DNA of 13,979 bases from Caldisericota bacterium. GTDB lineage: Bacteria > Caldisericota > Caldisericia > Cryosericales > Cryosericaceae. A program made the position numbers and the translations under genes. Where the stretch lies: contig JAPLGI010000074.1 in the NCBI GenBank assembly GCA_026390245.1, positions 1 to 13,979 of the forward strand. Direction: 5' to 3'. Below are positions 1 through 10,047 of the stretch, piece by piece. A model generated the notes under the pieces. The model saw only the letters and a list, made by a program, of their open reading frames with translations. It did not search any database and was not told where the DNA came from. Each line of letters begins with the position of its first letter. Positions within the stretch are counted from its first letter, which is position 1.

Positions 1-804
1 GAAGAAGGCCCCCAACAACGCGACCACGAACGGGCCTCCATATGGAATGAACTCACCGAAGAAGTCCACGACCCCGATTGTCAGGGCATAGTTGATTCCG
101 AAGAGCCCACTGATACCGCCTGTCAACAACGCGGTGACCAGAGAAATGAGGGCAAGCGCCTCGATGTACCTCCTCGTGCTCGCCGCGACCTGAGCAAGTG
201 CGACCTCCGCACGGTCCCTCTGTGTGCGGATGAACGGCAGCGACAGAGACATCTCGTAGTAGTCGTGAGAACCGCTCATGAAGAAGTACATGAGTACGAA
301 GAACGGGAGCAGGGCGCTCAACCCCAGCAGTTTCCTGGACGATGCCGTGACGATGTTCTGCCCGAACTGAATCGCGGCCTTCTGGAGACCATCTAGAATG
401 GCTGTGATGGTGTCCTGCGCCGCCCCCAGCTGGTTCCGCTCCAGCCATGCTGACAACTTCGAGAAGTACGCCTGAAGCGTTTTTGCATAGTCGGGGAGAG
501 ATGCCACGAGCGACTTGGTCTCACTGACAAGCGGAGGAATGGTGATCGCCACCAACCCGACAAACACGGCCACGATTCCCAGGACGACGATCGCACACGT
601 AACACCCATCGGAAGATGGGTCTTTCGATTGAGCCAGTGCGCAATCGGCAAAAAGAGAAACGCCGTGAATGCCGCGGCGATTCCCAGAGAAACGGTGCTA
701 CGAAGGGTCCACAGAAGCCAGACGGCCCATGTGGCTGCGGCAATGCTCAGGACCGACAGAAGGACGATACGAAGAGCGCTAGCTTCCTTGCTGCTCAGCC
801 TCAT
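1..804 (-). CDS. AI-2E/PerM family transporter, C-terminal part beyond the window
   Basis: Multi-pass inner-membrane protein of the AI-2E transporter (PerM/YdiK/TqsA) family. Members are linked to export of AI-2 or other small molecules or to ion transport; the substrate here cannot be told. The visible part is 268 residues from ATG at 804 and runs off the left edge. Hydrophobic spans lie near residues 12-32, 36-57, 66-93, 158-176, 214-236 and 240-268. A soluble helical stretch at about 94-157 separates the N-terminal three spans from the rest, as is usual in the family. The conserved loop [13 protein letters not shown] is at residues 247-259. The start overlaps the end of gyrA by 26 nt in another frame, and a GGAGG lies 6 nt upstream inside gyrA, so translation is probably coupled to gyrA. 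Family membership is based on topology and the [10 protein letters not shown] loop; the substrate is unknown. Confidence 0.85.
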   Translation of the reverse strand, partial: MRLSSKEASALRIVLLSVLSIAAATWAVWLLWTLRSTVSLGIAAAFTAFLFLPIAHWLNRKTHLPMGVTCAIVVLGIVAVFVGLVAITIPPLVSETKSLVASLPDYAKTLQAYFSKLSAWLERNQLGAAQDTITAILDGLQKAAIQFGQNIVTASSRKLLGLSALLPFFVLMYFFMSGSHDYYEMSLSLPFIRTQRDRAEVALAQVAASTRRYIEALALISLVTALLTGGISGLFGINYALTIGVVDFFGEFIPYGGPFVVALLGAFF

Positions 805-3265
805 CTTCAGCCTCCGTTGGGGCGACCTCCTTGATAATTGCTTCCGCAGCGATCACACCGCTGCCTTTGGACTTCAACCGGATTACCTTAACACCTGAGG
901 AAACCCTGCCAAGCAAGGGAAGCCTCTCAGCAGGCGTGCGAATCGTCTGACCCGTGCTTGTGGACACTACAACGTCCTGATCTGCAGTCCCGGTCGTGAA
1001 TGCCGCCAGTGGACCTGTTTTCTCGGTGACGCGGTAGCAGATGACGCCGCCGGAACCACGACCGACCAAGCGAACCTCATACGGATTGAGACGCTTGCCA
1101 TGGCCATGCTCCGTGATAAGTGTGAACGGTACATCCGGCCGAAGGACTTCCATGCCGACAACAAACCTGCCTCCGCGTGAAAGGCGCATGCCACGCACAC
1201 CGCCAGCAGATGCACCCATTGCACGGACGGACGTTGAACGAATGCGGACGGCGCGACCCGAATCGGAGGCGATGAGGACCTCATCGGTGTCCTTGACGGG
1301 CCTCACTGAAACCACAGAATCCCCTTCCGCAAGCCTGATGAACGTCTTCCCTGTGCTTCGTATGGTTACAAACTGCGATGTAACCATCTTCTTGATGCGC
1401 CCGCGACGCGTCACGATGATGAAGGACACTCCCTCCTGTACGGCGGGCAGTGCCGTTGCTTCAGTGACGAGTTCATCCGCCCCCATACCAAGGAGAAGCG
1501 ATAGATTCTCGCCTCCACCCTGTCTCTTCTCTTCGGGAAGACGGTATGCTGGAATAGAGTACACGCGGCCTTTGTTGGTGAAGAGCAGCATGCGTTGCTT
1601 TGTCCGGACGGTGAAGTACTTGCTGATATAGTCGTCCCGCTTCAGATTCATGCTGGCGACACCCAGTCCTCCGCGACCCTGAACCTTGAACGTCGAACTC
1701 GGAATGATCTTCGCATAGCCATTCTTGGAGATGACAACCATCACTTCCTTGTCTTCGATGAACTGCTCGTCATCATCCTCCCCACGGCCGTCGTCCTTCA
1801 GGATCTGGGTGCGGCGCGGGTTTCCGTATTTGCGTGCAATCTCGATGAGTTCATCCCGGATGTAGACGCGGATCCTGTTGGGGTCTGCCAGCATCGTTGA
1901 GAGTCGTTCGATCTCCGTCTTGTTCTCCTCGACCTCTCTCGTCAGCTTCTCGACCTCGAGCGATACCAGAGACCGCATGCGCATCTCAAGGATCGCCTCC
2001 ACTTGCCGGTCGTTGAGTCCAAAGCTCTCACCGAGCCGAGCTGACGCATCATCCATAGACGAAGATGCAGTCAGGATTTCCGTCACTCGCTTGATGTTGC
2101 GAATGGCAATGACCAGACCGTTGAGGACGTTCAGGCGTTCCTCATGCTTGCGCAGCTCAAGAGCGAACTTCTTGCGAAGCGTCGCCTCGCGGAAGTCCAG
2201 GAATGTAGCCAGCACGTCGCGCAGAGAAAGAGTACGCGGCACACCATACAGGATTCCGAGCATGCTCACGTGAAAGTGCTGCTGGAACTGGCTGTGTCTC
2301 CGCAGCAGCAGATCAACGCGCTCAGGCACCGCGTCCTTCTTGAGGTCAAGCACGACGCGGATACCCTCGCGGCTCGATTCGTCGCGCAGGTCCGACAGCT
2401 GGCTCAGACGCTTGTCCTTCATCAGGTTGGCGACCTTCTGGACAAACTCGGCCTTGTTCACCTCAAATGGCAATTCAGTGATGATGAATCGCGTCTTGTT
2501 GCCGTCTTTCTCGATCGTGTACTTTCCTCGCGCGACAATGTTGCCCCGGCCTGTAGCGATATACTCGTCGATGCCCTCTGAACCAACCACGACACCGCCC
2601 CCCGGAAAGTCAGGACCCTTGACGAACGATCTGATTTGCGCCAAGTCCTCGGGTTCATCACTCATCCGACAGTCCAGCATGTATTTCAGGGCATCGATCA
2701 GCTCACCAAGATTGTGCGGCGGGATATTGGTAGCCATGCCGACGGCGATTCCGCTCGAACCATTGAGCAGAAGCTGCGGCACCTTGGCTGGCAGAATACT
2801 TGGTTCTTCCATGCTGCTGTCGAAGTTCGGGGTGAACTCGACAATCTCCTTGTCAAGCTCGTCCAGCATGAGCGCCGACACAGGGGCCAATCGCACCTCA
2901 GTATAACGCATGGCGGCGGCGGAATCGCCGTCAATGGACCCAAAGTTGCCATGGCCGTCAATCAGTGGATACCTGAGCGAAAACTCCTGCGCCATGCGGA
3001 CCAGCGAATCGTAAATAGCTGTATCGCCGTGCGGATGGTACTTGCCCAGCACGTCACCGACGATGCGAGCGCTCTTCTTGTAGGGCTTGTTCCAGAAACA
3101 GCCAAGCTCATACATGGCAAAAAGGATACGGCGATGCACGGGTTTCAGGCCATCGCGGAAGTCCGGCAGTGCTCGACCAATGATGACGCTCATCGAGTAC
3201 TCGAGGTAAGACTTCTTCATCTCGTCCTCGACGTAGACGTTGAATACTCTATCGTTTTCTGGCAT
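779..3265 (-). CDS. gyrA: DNA gyrase subunit A (with a degenerate GyrA-box)
   Basis: Subunit A of the type IIA topoisomerase that cuts and religates both DNA strands; with GyrB it introduces negative supercoils using ATP. The product has 828 residues, within the usual range. The N-terminal breakage-reunion domain covers about residues 1-500, with catalytic Tyr121 in AAMRYTEVR. The quinolone-determining segment [10 protein letters not shown] has Thr82 where E. coli has Ser83, and Asp86 in place of Asp87. The C-terminal pinwheel domain covers about 505-805 and ends in an acidic tail. The GyrA-box, normally QRRGG(R/K)G, reads QGRGGLG at residues 529-535: the second Arg is Gly and the sixth residue is Leu. 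The gene starts 17 nt after gyrB, with GAGGGA before the ATG, so the two form an operon. A topoisomerase IV ParC is the alternative; the full C-terminal domain and the gyrB neighbour favour GyrA. Confidence 0.93.
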   Translation of the reverse strand: MPENDRVFNVYVEDEMKKSYLEYSMSVIIGRALPDFRDGLKPVHRRILFAMYELGCFWNKPYKKSARIVGDVLGKYHPHGDTAIYDSLVRMAQEFSLRYPLIDGHGNFGSIDGDSAAAMRYTEVRLAPVSALMLDELDKEIVEFTPNFDSSMEEPSILPAKVPQLLLNGSSGIAVGMATNIPPHNLGELIDALKYMLDCRMSDEPEDLAQIRSFVKGPDFPGGGVVVGSEGIDEYIATGRGNIVARGKYTIEKDGNKTRFIITELPFEVNKAEFVQKVANLMKDKRLSQLSDLRDESSREGIRVVLDLKKDAVPERVDLLLRRHSQFQQHFHVSMLGILYGVPRTLSLRDVLATFLDFREATLRKKFALELRKHEERLNVLNGLVIAIRNIKRVTEILTASSSMDDASARLGESFGLNDRQVEAILEMRMRSLVSLEVEKLTREVEENKTEIERLSTMLADPNRIRVYIRDELIEIARKYGNPRRTQILKDDGRGEDDDEQFIEDKEVMVVISKNGYAKIIPSSTFKVQGRGGLGVASMNLKRDDYISKYFTVRTKQRMLLFTNKGRVYSIPAYRLPEEKRQGGGENLSLLLGMGADELVTEATALPAVQEGVSFIIVTRRGRIKKMVTSQFVTIRSTGKTFIRLAEGDSVVSVRPVKDTDEVLIASDSGRAVRIRSTSVRAMGASAGGVRGMRLSRGGRFVVGMEVLRPDVPFTLITEHGHGKRLNPYEVRLVGRGSGGVICYRVTEKTGPLAAFTTGTADQDVVVSTSTGQTIRTPAERLPLLGRVSSGVKVIRLKSKGSGVIAAEAIIKEVAPTEAEDEAEQQGS
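811..815 (-). promoter_or_regulatory. Shine-Dalgarno site of the AI-2E family gene, inside gyrA
   Basis: On the minus strand GGAGG lies 6 nt before the ATG at 804. It is embedded in the last codons of gyrA (the Thr-Glu-Ala region), so the ribosome site of the downstream gene is part of the gyrA coding sequence. It decides the start of the overlapping gene. Confidence 0.75.
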
Positions 3266-3282
3266 CAGTGTCCCTCGCTTCG

Positions 3283-5270
<1,988 letters not shown>

Positions 5271-5300
5271 CCCCAGTCACCTATGTCAAGTACATCTCTG

Positions 5301-6668
5301 TCAGTTGGACGCAGGAAGCCAGGACAGCCTGTCAAACGCCTCCCAGACAGCCTTTGCGACCTTCTGTGACTCCCGCTCGAGGTCCTCCCTGTTCACGGCC
5401 AGGACCTGGTGTCCCTTCACAACAACCTTTCCGTTGACAACGACCGTATCGACCAGGTCTGCCGACATGCCAAAGAACATGTGGCCAAAAGCATTTCCCG
5501 AGTTCAACGGGGTAGGACTCGCATAGTCAACCAGAACAAAGTCCGCGACTGCCCCTTCCTCCAGGCGGCCCACCGTGCACCCTGTCAGACGCGACACGAT
5601 ATCGGCATTTGTCTCGATCTGAGCCTCCTGCACCTGACTCCAGAAACCAGCCGGATCCTCATACCGGTGTCTCAGTCCGACAAGCGTGTTACGGAACTCC
5701 TCAAACATGTTGGCTGTGTAGCCATCTGTCCCGATGCCGACCTGTATCCCAGCCTCCAGCATCTCCCGAACAGCGGGAAGACCGACCGCGTTGTTCATGT
5801 TGGACATGGTGTTCACCACGACAGGCGTCCCTGATGCTGCAAGCAATTCACGCTCCGATGCGCCGACGCCGACGCAATGCACCGCGATCGATCGGGGACC
5901 GAGCAGCCCCGCCTCGTCCAGGCGAGCCACGATGAGCTTCCCGTACCTGCTGAGACTGTCCTCTTCGTCGATGGCACCCTCAGCCACGTGTATATGATAT
6001 CCCGGGTCACGCGACCCGACTCTCTGCCGCAACGCAGCCAGTGTGGCGCCCGAGACCGTGAACGAAGCATGCAGGCCTACCATGGCCGAAGCCAGCTCTC
6101 TCTTGTCGTGGACTTCGTCGAAGAAACGAAGGTTCTCCTCGATGCCTTCAACCGCCCCGGGCACGCCGTTGCGATCGGTGATCTCATAGGAGAGCACATG
6201 CCGCAGACCGATCTTGCATAGCGCATTGGACAGTGTTGACAGGCTTTCCATGATGTAGCTCGGAGAAGCGTGATGATCGATGATTGTCGTCGTGCCGCAC
6301 CGCAAAGAGTCCATCCCGCTGAACGCTGCACTCATCCAGCAGGCATCCTTGAGCAGGGAGCGGTCCAGCCGCCACCAGAGATCCTGGAGCACGTCGAGGA
6401 AGCCGCGCGATACACGCCCGGTGCTGATGCCTCGCGAGTACATCGAGTACAAGTGCATGTGGGTGTTGAGCAGCCCCGGAAGCAGCGTCATGCCGGCCGC
6501 ATCGATCTCCTGCCTTCCCCTGGCCGGTCTGCCGACTTCGACGGGAACTGCCCCGGCGCCCAAGCCAGCGATGACACCCTCTCGCACAAGCAGCCATCCA
6601 TGGTCGATGACAAAACCCCTCGTCGCCGGATAGACGATGCGAGCGTTCCTGACAAGGAGTTCTGCCAT
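5301..6668 (-). CDS. ssnA: Metal-dependent aminohydrolase, SsnA-like
   Basis: Amidohydrolase-superfamily protein of 455 residues, of the SsnA (putative chlorohydrolase/aminohydrolase) family; the natural substrate is not known. Metal ligands expected of the family are all visible: HMH at 70-72, HIH at 225-227 followed by Glu230, His264 and Asp315 in GTDG. Stretches shared with E. coli SsnA as I recall it include LWWRLDR (97-103), IDHHASP (130-136), ESLSTL (141-146), SNMNN (289-293), MFEE (321-324), SPTPL (384-388) and the FGM near 400, so the assignment is more specific than generic cytosine or SAH deaminase. The first 60 residues and the C-terminal part form the usual composite beta-sandwich. 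I chose ATG at 6668, 10 nt after the gamma-subunit stop, because MAELLVRNARIVYP matches family N-termini; the open frame extends upstream to 6872 only through the other gene. SsnA is best known from selenium-linked purine/molybdenum hydroxylase clusters; none of those genes is visible here. Confidence 0.85.
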   Translation of the reverse strand: MAELLVRNARIVYPATRGFVIDHGWLLVREGVIAGLGAGAVPVEVGRPARGRQEIDAAGMTLLPGLLNTHMHLYSMYSRGISTGRVSRGFLDVLQDLWWRLDRSLLKDACWMSAAFSGMDSLRCGTTTIIDHHASPSYIMESLSTLSNALCKIGLRHVLSYEITDRNGVPGAVEGIEENLRFFDEVHDKRELASAMVGLHASFTVSGATLAALRQRVGSRDPGYHIHVAEGAIDEEDSLSRYGKLIVARLDEAGLLGPRSIAVHCVGVGASERELLAASGTPVVVNTMSNMNNAVGLPAVREMLEAGIQVGIGTDGYTANMFEEFRNTLVGLRHRYEDPAGFWSQVQEAQIETNADIVSRLTGCTVGRLEEGAVADFVLVDYASPTPLNSGNAFGHMFFGMSADLVDTVVVNGKVVVKGHQVLAVNREDLERESQKVAKAVWEAFDRLSWLPASN

Positions 6669-6678
6669 TTCCCAGTCC

Positions 6679-7221
6679 CTACTTCTTGTTGACGAAGTCG
6701 ACGCCAGCCTGCAGCGCCTTCTTGTTGACCTCGATGAGAGCGGCCTTCTTGCCCGTGAGAAACACCGCCAGAGACCCATGAACTGATGCCATACTAATCG
6801 GCTTGACCTTGCCAAGGTAGGCACCCAACAACACCATGTTGGTGAACTTGGAGTTGCCCAGTTCCATAGCAATATCTGTCGCAGGAATGTAAACCACGTC
6901 TAGATCAGCGCGGGAAGATTTCCTGTCAATCAGCGTTGAGTCCAGAACGAGCAAACCTCCCTTCTCGACCACTGGCTCGAACTTGTCGAACGACTGCCGA
7001 TTGAAGACGATTGCCGCCTGTGGATCAGTCAGGATCGGCGATGCAATAGGCTCATCCGCGACCACAACGGCACAGTTGGCTGTTCCACCACGCTGTTCTG
7101 GGCCGTACGAGGGCAGCCATGTGACTTCCTTGCCTTCGTCCATGCCTGCGTGCGCCAGCAACTCGCCGAGAAGCATGACGCCCTGACCGCCGAACCCCGC
7201 AATGACTACATTGTGCTCCAT
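6679..7221 (-). CDS. 2-oxoacid:ferredoxin oxidoreductase, gamma subunit
   Basis: Gamma (catalytic-domain) subunit of a four-subunit 2-oxoacid:ferredoxin oxidoreductase, about 180 residues, normal for the family. The N-terminal GFGGQGV (residues 9-15) and the SYGPEQRGGTANC region (about 38-51) are family signatures and help form the cofactor and CoA-binding site. The start is ATG at 7221, which shares one base with the TGA stop of the beta subunit (TGATG), with GAAGGGG upstream; a GTG directly before it at 7224 is an alternative that adds one residue. The overlap points to translational coupling and equal subunit output. It belongs with the three genes upstream, as part of a VOR- or KOR-type complex. 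Confidence 0.9.
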   Translation of the reverse strand: MEHNVVIAGFGGQGVMLLGELLAHAGMDEGKEVTWLPSYGPEQRGGTANCAVVVADEPIASPILTDPQAAIVFNRQSFDKFEPVVEKGGLLVLDSTLIDRKSSRADLDVVYIPATDIAMELGNSKFTNMVLLGAYLGKVKPISMASVHGSLAVFLTGKKAALIEVNKKALQAGVDFVNKK

Positions 7222-7979
7222 CACAGCACCCCTTCGACGACCTTGAACTCACCAAGTGGGAAATACGGCATGACTTCCTTTCGGACACGTTCCATTGATT
7301 CCACAGGCGTCAGTCTCCAGTTCGTCGGACAGGTCGAAAGACACTCGACCAGAGAGAATCCAATACCGCGGATCTGGGCATTGAAGGCCTTGCGCATGGC
7401 ACTCTTCGCCTTGCGGATATTGACCGGCGAGTCCAGAGAAACGCGGGCGATGTAGGCCGGACCATCAAGCTGGGCGAGCATTTCGGCCACACGGATAGGG
7501 AAACCGTTATCTTGCGGCGTACGGCCGAGAGGGCTTGTCGTGGTCTTCTGCCCGAGAAGCGTTGTCGGCGCCATCTGACCACCGGTCATGCCGTAGTTTC
7601 CGTTGTTGATGAAGATGGCCGTGATGGGCCACCCGCGTGCAGCAGCGTGGACGATCTCTGCCATGCCGATGCTCGCAAGGTCGCCATCTCCCTGGTACGT
7701 GAACACGAAGTTGTCCGGATTCGTGACCTTGATGCCCGTAGCCATCGCTGGAGCCCGGCCATGAGCAGCCTCGACACTGTCAAAGTCGAAGTAGTCGTAT
7801 CCGAGAACGGAACAGCCGACCGGCCAGACCCCGATGGTCTTGTCCAGGAGGTCCATCTCATCCACCAGCTCGGCGATAAGCCGGTGGGCGACCCCGTGCG
7901 TACAACCCGGGCAGTAGTGGGTTACCTTGTTTGCCCACGACTTGGGACGTTCGTAGATGACTTTCATCTGTTCTGCCAT
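7221..7979 (-). CDS. 2-oxoacid:ferredoxin oxidoreductase, TPP-binding beta subunit
   Basis: Beta subunit carrying thiamine diphosphate, 252 residues. The TPP/Mg motif runs from GDGD at 97-100 to NN at 125-126, followed by YGMTGGQ at 129-135, a stretch common to KorB/VOR beta chains. CPGCTHG at 23-29 includes cysteines typical of this subunit. The C-terminal LSTCPTNW (214-221) and PYFPLGEFK (238-246) resemble the VOR/2-oxoglutarate type more than pyruvate oxidoreductase. It would decarboxylate the 2-oxoacid and pass electrons to ferredoxin. I chose ATG at 7979, four nucleotides after the alpha stop; an in-frame start at 8012 lies inside the alpha gene, and a later Met at residue 5 is also possible. 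It is packed between alpha and gamma in one transcript. Confidence 0.92.
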   Translation of the reverse strand: MAEQMKVIYERPKSWANKVTHYCPGCTHGVAHRLIAELVDEMDLLDKTIGVWPVGCSVLGYDYFDFDSVEAAHGRAPAMATGIKVTNPDNFVFTYQGDGDLASIGMAEIVHAAARGWPITAIFINNGNYGMTGGQMAPTTLLGQKTTTSPLGRTPQDNGFPIRVAEMLAQLDGPAYIARVSLDSPVNIRKAKSAMRKAFNAQIRGIGFSLVECLSTCPTNWRLTPVESMERVRKEVMPYFPLGEFKVVEGVL

Positions 7980-7983
7980 GGCT

Positions 7984-9051
7984 CTACCGTCCTTTCCCAA
8001 ACTGCTCTTCAAAAGCGGTCAGTATCTCCTGAGGCCCCGGCACGATTCCGCCACCCCGTCCATACCAGCCGAGCGGCATCTTGTCGCACAAAGTCAGCTG
8101 GACATCCTCAAACAGCTGTCTGTACGCAAGTTCAACCGTCAGAGTCCCCTTCAGTTTCCCGATGTACGCCTGGATCTGCTTGGCAGGAAATGGCCAAACC
8201 GTGATCGGACGCAACAGCCCGAGCTTGATCCCCTGGGCGCGCGCAATCCGCACGGTCGTTTTCGCGATACGTGCCATGGTGCCATAGGCAATGATCGCAT
8301 AGTCGGCATCATCCATCTGATACTCCTCGATACGACTCTCCGCCAGCTCGACCTGTGCGTACTTTGCCTGGAGCTTGAGGTTCCACTGTTCAAGTCCCGG
8401 GGCATCCAATGTAAGGCTGGTGATGATATTTGCATGGTCACGTCCGTGTCGTCCGACTGTCGCCCACTCTGGCGTCTTGAGCGTGGAAACATCGACCCTG
8501 GTCTTGAACTCTACAGGTTCCATCATCTGCCCGATGAGTCCATCAACGATCACCATCACCACCATGCGGTACTTGTCTGCCAATTCAAACGCGTCGATGA
8601 ACAGGTCGACTCCTTCCTGAATCGAGGACGGAGCCAGGACAATGCGCTTGTAGTCTCCGTTGCCACCTCCCTTGACTGCCTGGAAATAGTCTGCCTGGGC
8701 AGGGGCAATGTTGCCAAGGCCGGGACCGCCACGCATGGCGTTCATGATCACGCATGGGACGTCGGAGCCGCTGATGTAGGATATGCCTTCCTGCATCAGA
8801 GAAATCCCGGGGCTGGAGGACGATGTCATCACGCGCACGCCTGCGCAGGCAGCACCGTAGACCATATTGATGGAGGCAACCTCGCTCTCGGCCTGCACGA
8901 ATCTGCCACCAACCTCCGGGAGGCGGCGGCTCATGTACTCAGGCGTCTCATTCTGTGGGGTGATCGGATAGCCAAAATAGTACCGGCATCCCGCCTGAAT
9001 GGCACCTTCGGCCAGGGCTTCCGCCCCCTTCATGAGGACCTTGTTGCTCAT
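7984..9051 (-). CDS. vorB: 2-oxoacid:ferredoxin oxidoreductase alpha subunit, VorB type (2-oxoisovalerate)
   Basis: Alpha subunit of 355 residues with the pyrimidine-binding domain at about 1-230 and the transketolase C-terminal-like domain at about 250-345. GYPITPQNETPEYM (27-40), the acidic ESE at 55-57 and MTSSSSPGISLMQEG (75-89) are typical of the subfamily annotated as 3-methyl-2-oxobutanoate (2-oxoisovalerate):ferredoxin oxidoreductase. MRGGPGLG, QADYFQA and KGGGNGDY follow in order. The likely reaction is branched-chain 2-oxoacid + CoA + oxidised ferredoxin to acyl-CoA + CO2 + reduced ferredoxin, in the cytoplasm. The start ATG overlaps the ferredoxin subunit stop as ATGA, with AGAGGTGA before it. 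Substrate choice is inferred from subfamily resemblance and from the buk neighbour; 2-oxoglutarate or an aromatic 2-oxoacid remains possible. Confidence 0.9.
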   Translation of the reverse strand: MSNKVLMKGAEALAEGAIQAGCRYYFGYPITPQNETPEYMSRRLPEVGGRFVQAESEVASINMVYGAACAGVRVMTSSSSPGISLMQEGISYISGSDVPCVIMNAMRGGPGLGNIAPAQADYFQAVKGGGNGDYKRIVLAPSSIQEGVDLFIDAFELADKYRMVVMVIVDGLIGQMMEPVEFKTRVDVSTLKTPEWATVGRHGRDHANIITSLTLDAPGLEQWNLKLQAKYAQVELAESRIEEYQMDDADYAIIAYGTMARIAKTTVRIARAQGIKLGLLRPITVWPFPAKQIQAYIGKLKGTLTVELAYRQLFEDVQLTLCDKMPLGWYGRGGGIVPGPQEILTAFEEQFGKGR

Positions 9052-9263
9052 GCCTTCACCTCTCTGTGCAATTCGATGGCAATGTCAGGACAGACAAGCA
9101 CGCACGAGCCACAACTCGTGCATTTGTCCTGATCCGTACACTGTGCAGGCCTGAAGCCACGGGCGTTCAACCGGTCACTGATGATCAGGATTTTGACGGG
9201 GCAGACGCTAATGCACAGACCGCAACTCTTGCACCGCTGTTCATCGATCGAGACTCGTTCCAA
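9048..9263 (-). CDS. Ferredoxin-type (delta) subunit with two 4Fe-4S clusters
   Basis: Small 71-residue iron-sulfur protein with two CxxCxxCxxxCP motifs: Cys11, 14, 17, 21 and Cys48, 51, 54, 58. An extra Cys is at 42. It would relay electrons from the TPP subunit to free ferredoxin. It starts the four-gene oxidoreductase set (delta, alpha, beta, gamma) and its TGA overlaps the alpha ATG. The start codon is TTG at 9263, supported by GGAGG 6 nt upstream and by the MERVSIDEQRCKSCG beginning, which leaves the usual short lead before the first cluster. It lies 19 nt after the P-loop NTPase gene. Confidence 0.9.
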   Translation of the reverse strand: MERVSIDEQRCKSCGLCISVCPVKILIISDRLNARGFRPAQCTDQDKCTSCGSCVLVCPDIAIELHREVKA

Positions 9264-9269
9264 GGTTAG

Positions 9270-9274
9270 CCTCC
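9270..9274 (-). promoter_or_regulatory. Shine-Dalgarno site fixing the TTG start of the ferredoxin subunit
   Basis: Minus-strand GGAGG followed by CTAACC and then TTG. The 6-nt spacing supports the TTG at 9263 as the real start. Confidence 0.75.
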
Positions 9275-9282
9275 ACGTTGTT

Positions 9283-10026
9283 TCAAAATTCCGTTTGTGA
9301 CCCGACGGTATCCATAATGCGATTGAAGATGCGAATCACCGACAGCAGCCCGACAGCATCTGGCGAGAGTCGATGCACTACCTGATCGGCGTACTCCGGC
9401 GAAACGAGCACTGCAACAACGGGCAACCCTTCGTCGTCGCCCAGAGCCTTGACCGCGTCGTAGCCACGCTGTACCTCGTCGGCGGTCGTCTCAGCCTGCA
9501 GATTCGTGTTGGCAACAAGCCCGCTCACAGCAAGGCGTGCTCCCGTGCGAATGGCCTCCAGCATGCGCTTCAAACGGTCATCACCATCCATCCCGGGCCG
9601 CAGGGTGTTCACCACGATGTACAGGCGGTAGTCACTGGCCATGATCGTTTCGCGGAACTGGGCAACAGCCCCTGCCCCAATAGCGTCTCCACCGACATCG
9701 ATGACTTTGACTGTCTCAGGAGAAGACAGAAGCGCATGGAGATTCCAAGGGAACGTCGGGAGATCCGCATGAAGAAGCCGACGCTCCGGTTCCACGATGT
9801 TCAGTCTCGCTGCCTCAGCCACAGTAAGCAGATGCAACATGTCACGAAGACGGAAGTATGGCTTGACGACATCCAAGTCACAGATGGTGACGTGGACTGT
9901 CGTCAGCCGGATCAGTGACAGGGCGAGATTGATGGAGACCTCGGTCTTGCCTGAGCCGGATGGCCCGGCAAACACAATTGACTGGCCTGCCCGAGGTCGA
10001 CCAAACAAGTCAGCAAGTTCAGGCAT
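9283..10026 (-). CDS. P-loop NTPase, SIMIBI (CobQ/MinD/ParA-like) class, role unknown
   Basis: A 247-residue cytoplasmic ATP- or GTP-binding protein. Walker A is GPSGSGKT at 21-28. DLDVVKPYFR at 50-59 and VIDVGGD at 108-114 match the switch I and Walker B/switch II positions of SIMIBI NTPases. I recall similar proteins in anaerobes annotated only as CobQ/CobB/MinD/ParA nucleotide-binding domain proteins; no biochemical role is established to my knowledge. It sits between buk and the ferredoxin subunit, 21 nt from the former and 19 nt from the latter, so it is almost certainly cotranscribed with the oxidoreductase. A role in loading cofactor or iron-sulfur clusters, as for other SIMIBI maturation factors, is a guess. 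The ribosome site before ATG 10026 is weak; no earlier in-frame start exists. Confidence 0.85.
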   Translation of the reverse strand: MPELADLFGRPRAGQSIVFAGPSGSGKTEVSINLALSLIRLTTVHVTICDLDVVKPYFRLRDMLHLLTVAEAARLNIVEPERRLLHADLPTFPWNLHALLSSPETVKVIDVGGDAIGAGAVAQFRETIMASDYRLYIVVNTLRPGMDGDDRLKRMLEAIRTGARLAVSGLVANTNLQAETTADEVQRGYDAVKALGDDEGLPVVAVLVSPEYADQVVHRLSPDAVGLLSVIRIFNRIMDTVGSQTEF

Positions 10027-10047
10027 GGCCTCGTGCGTCCAACCTGC

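Noticed and set aside
2998..3030. Thr82 in the quinolone-determining segment of GyrA as a resistance mutation
   Set aside because: Thr is a natural residue at this position in several bacteria, so it cannot be called acquired resistance from sequence alone.
6668..6872. Longer N-terminus for ssnA
   Set aside because: It would overlap the gamma-subunit gene by about 190 nt and has Arg/Ser-rich non-conserved sequence.
7957..9132. Open plus-strand frame of 391 codons opposite the alpha and beta subunits
   Set aside because: It is antisense to clear vorB and TPP-subunit genes, has no family features, and its His-rich run comes from antisense codons.
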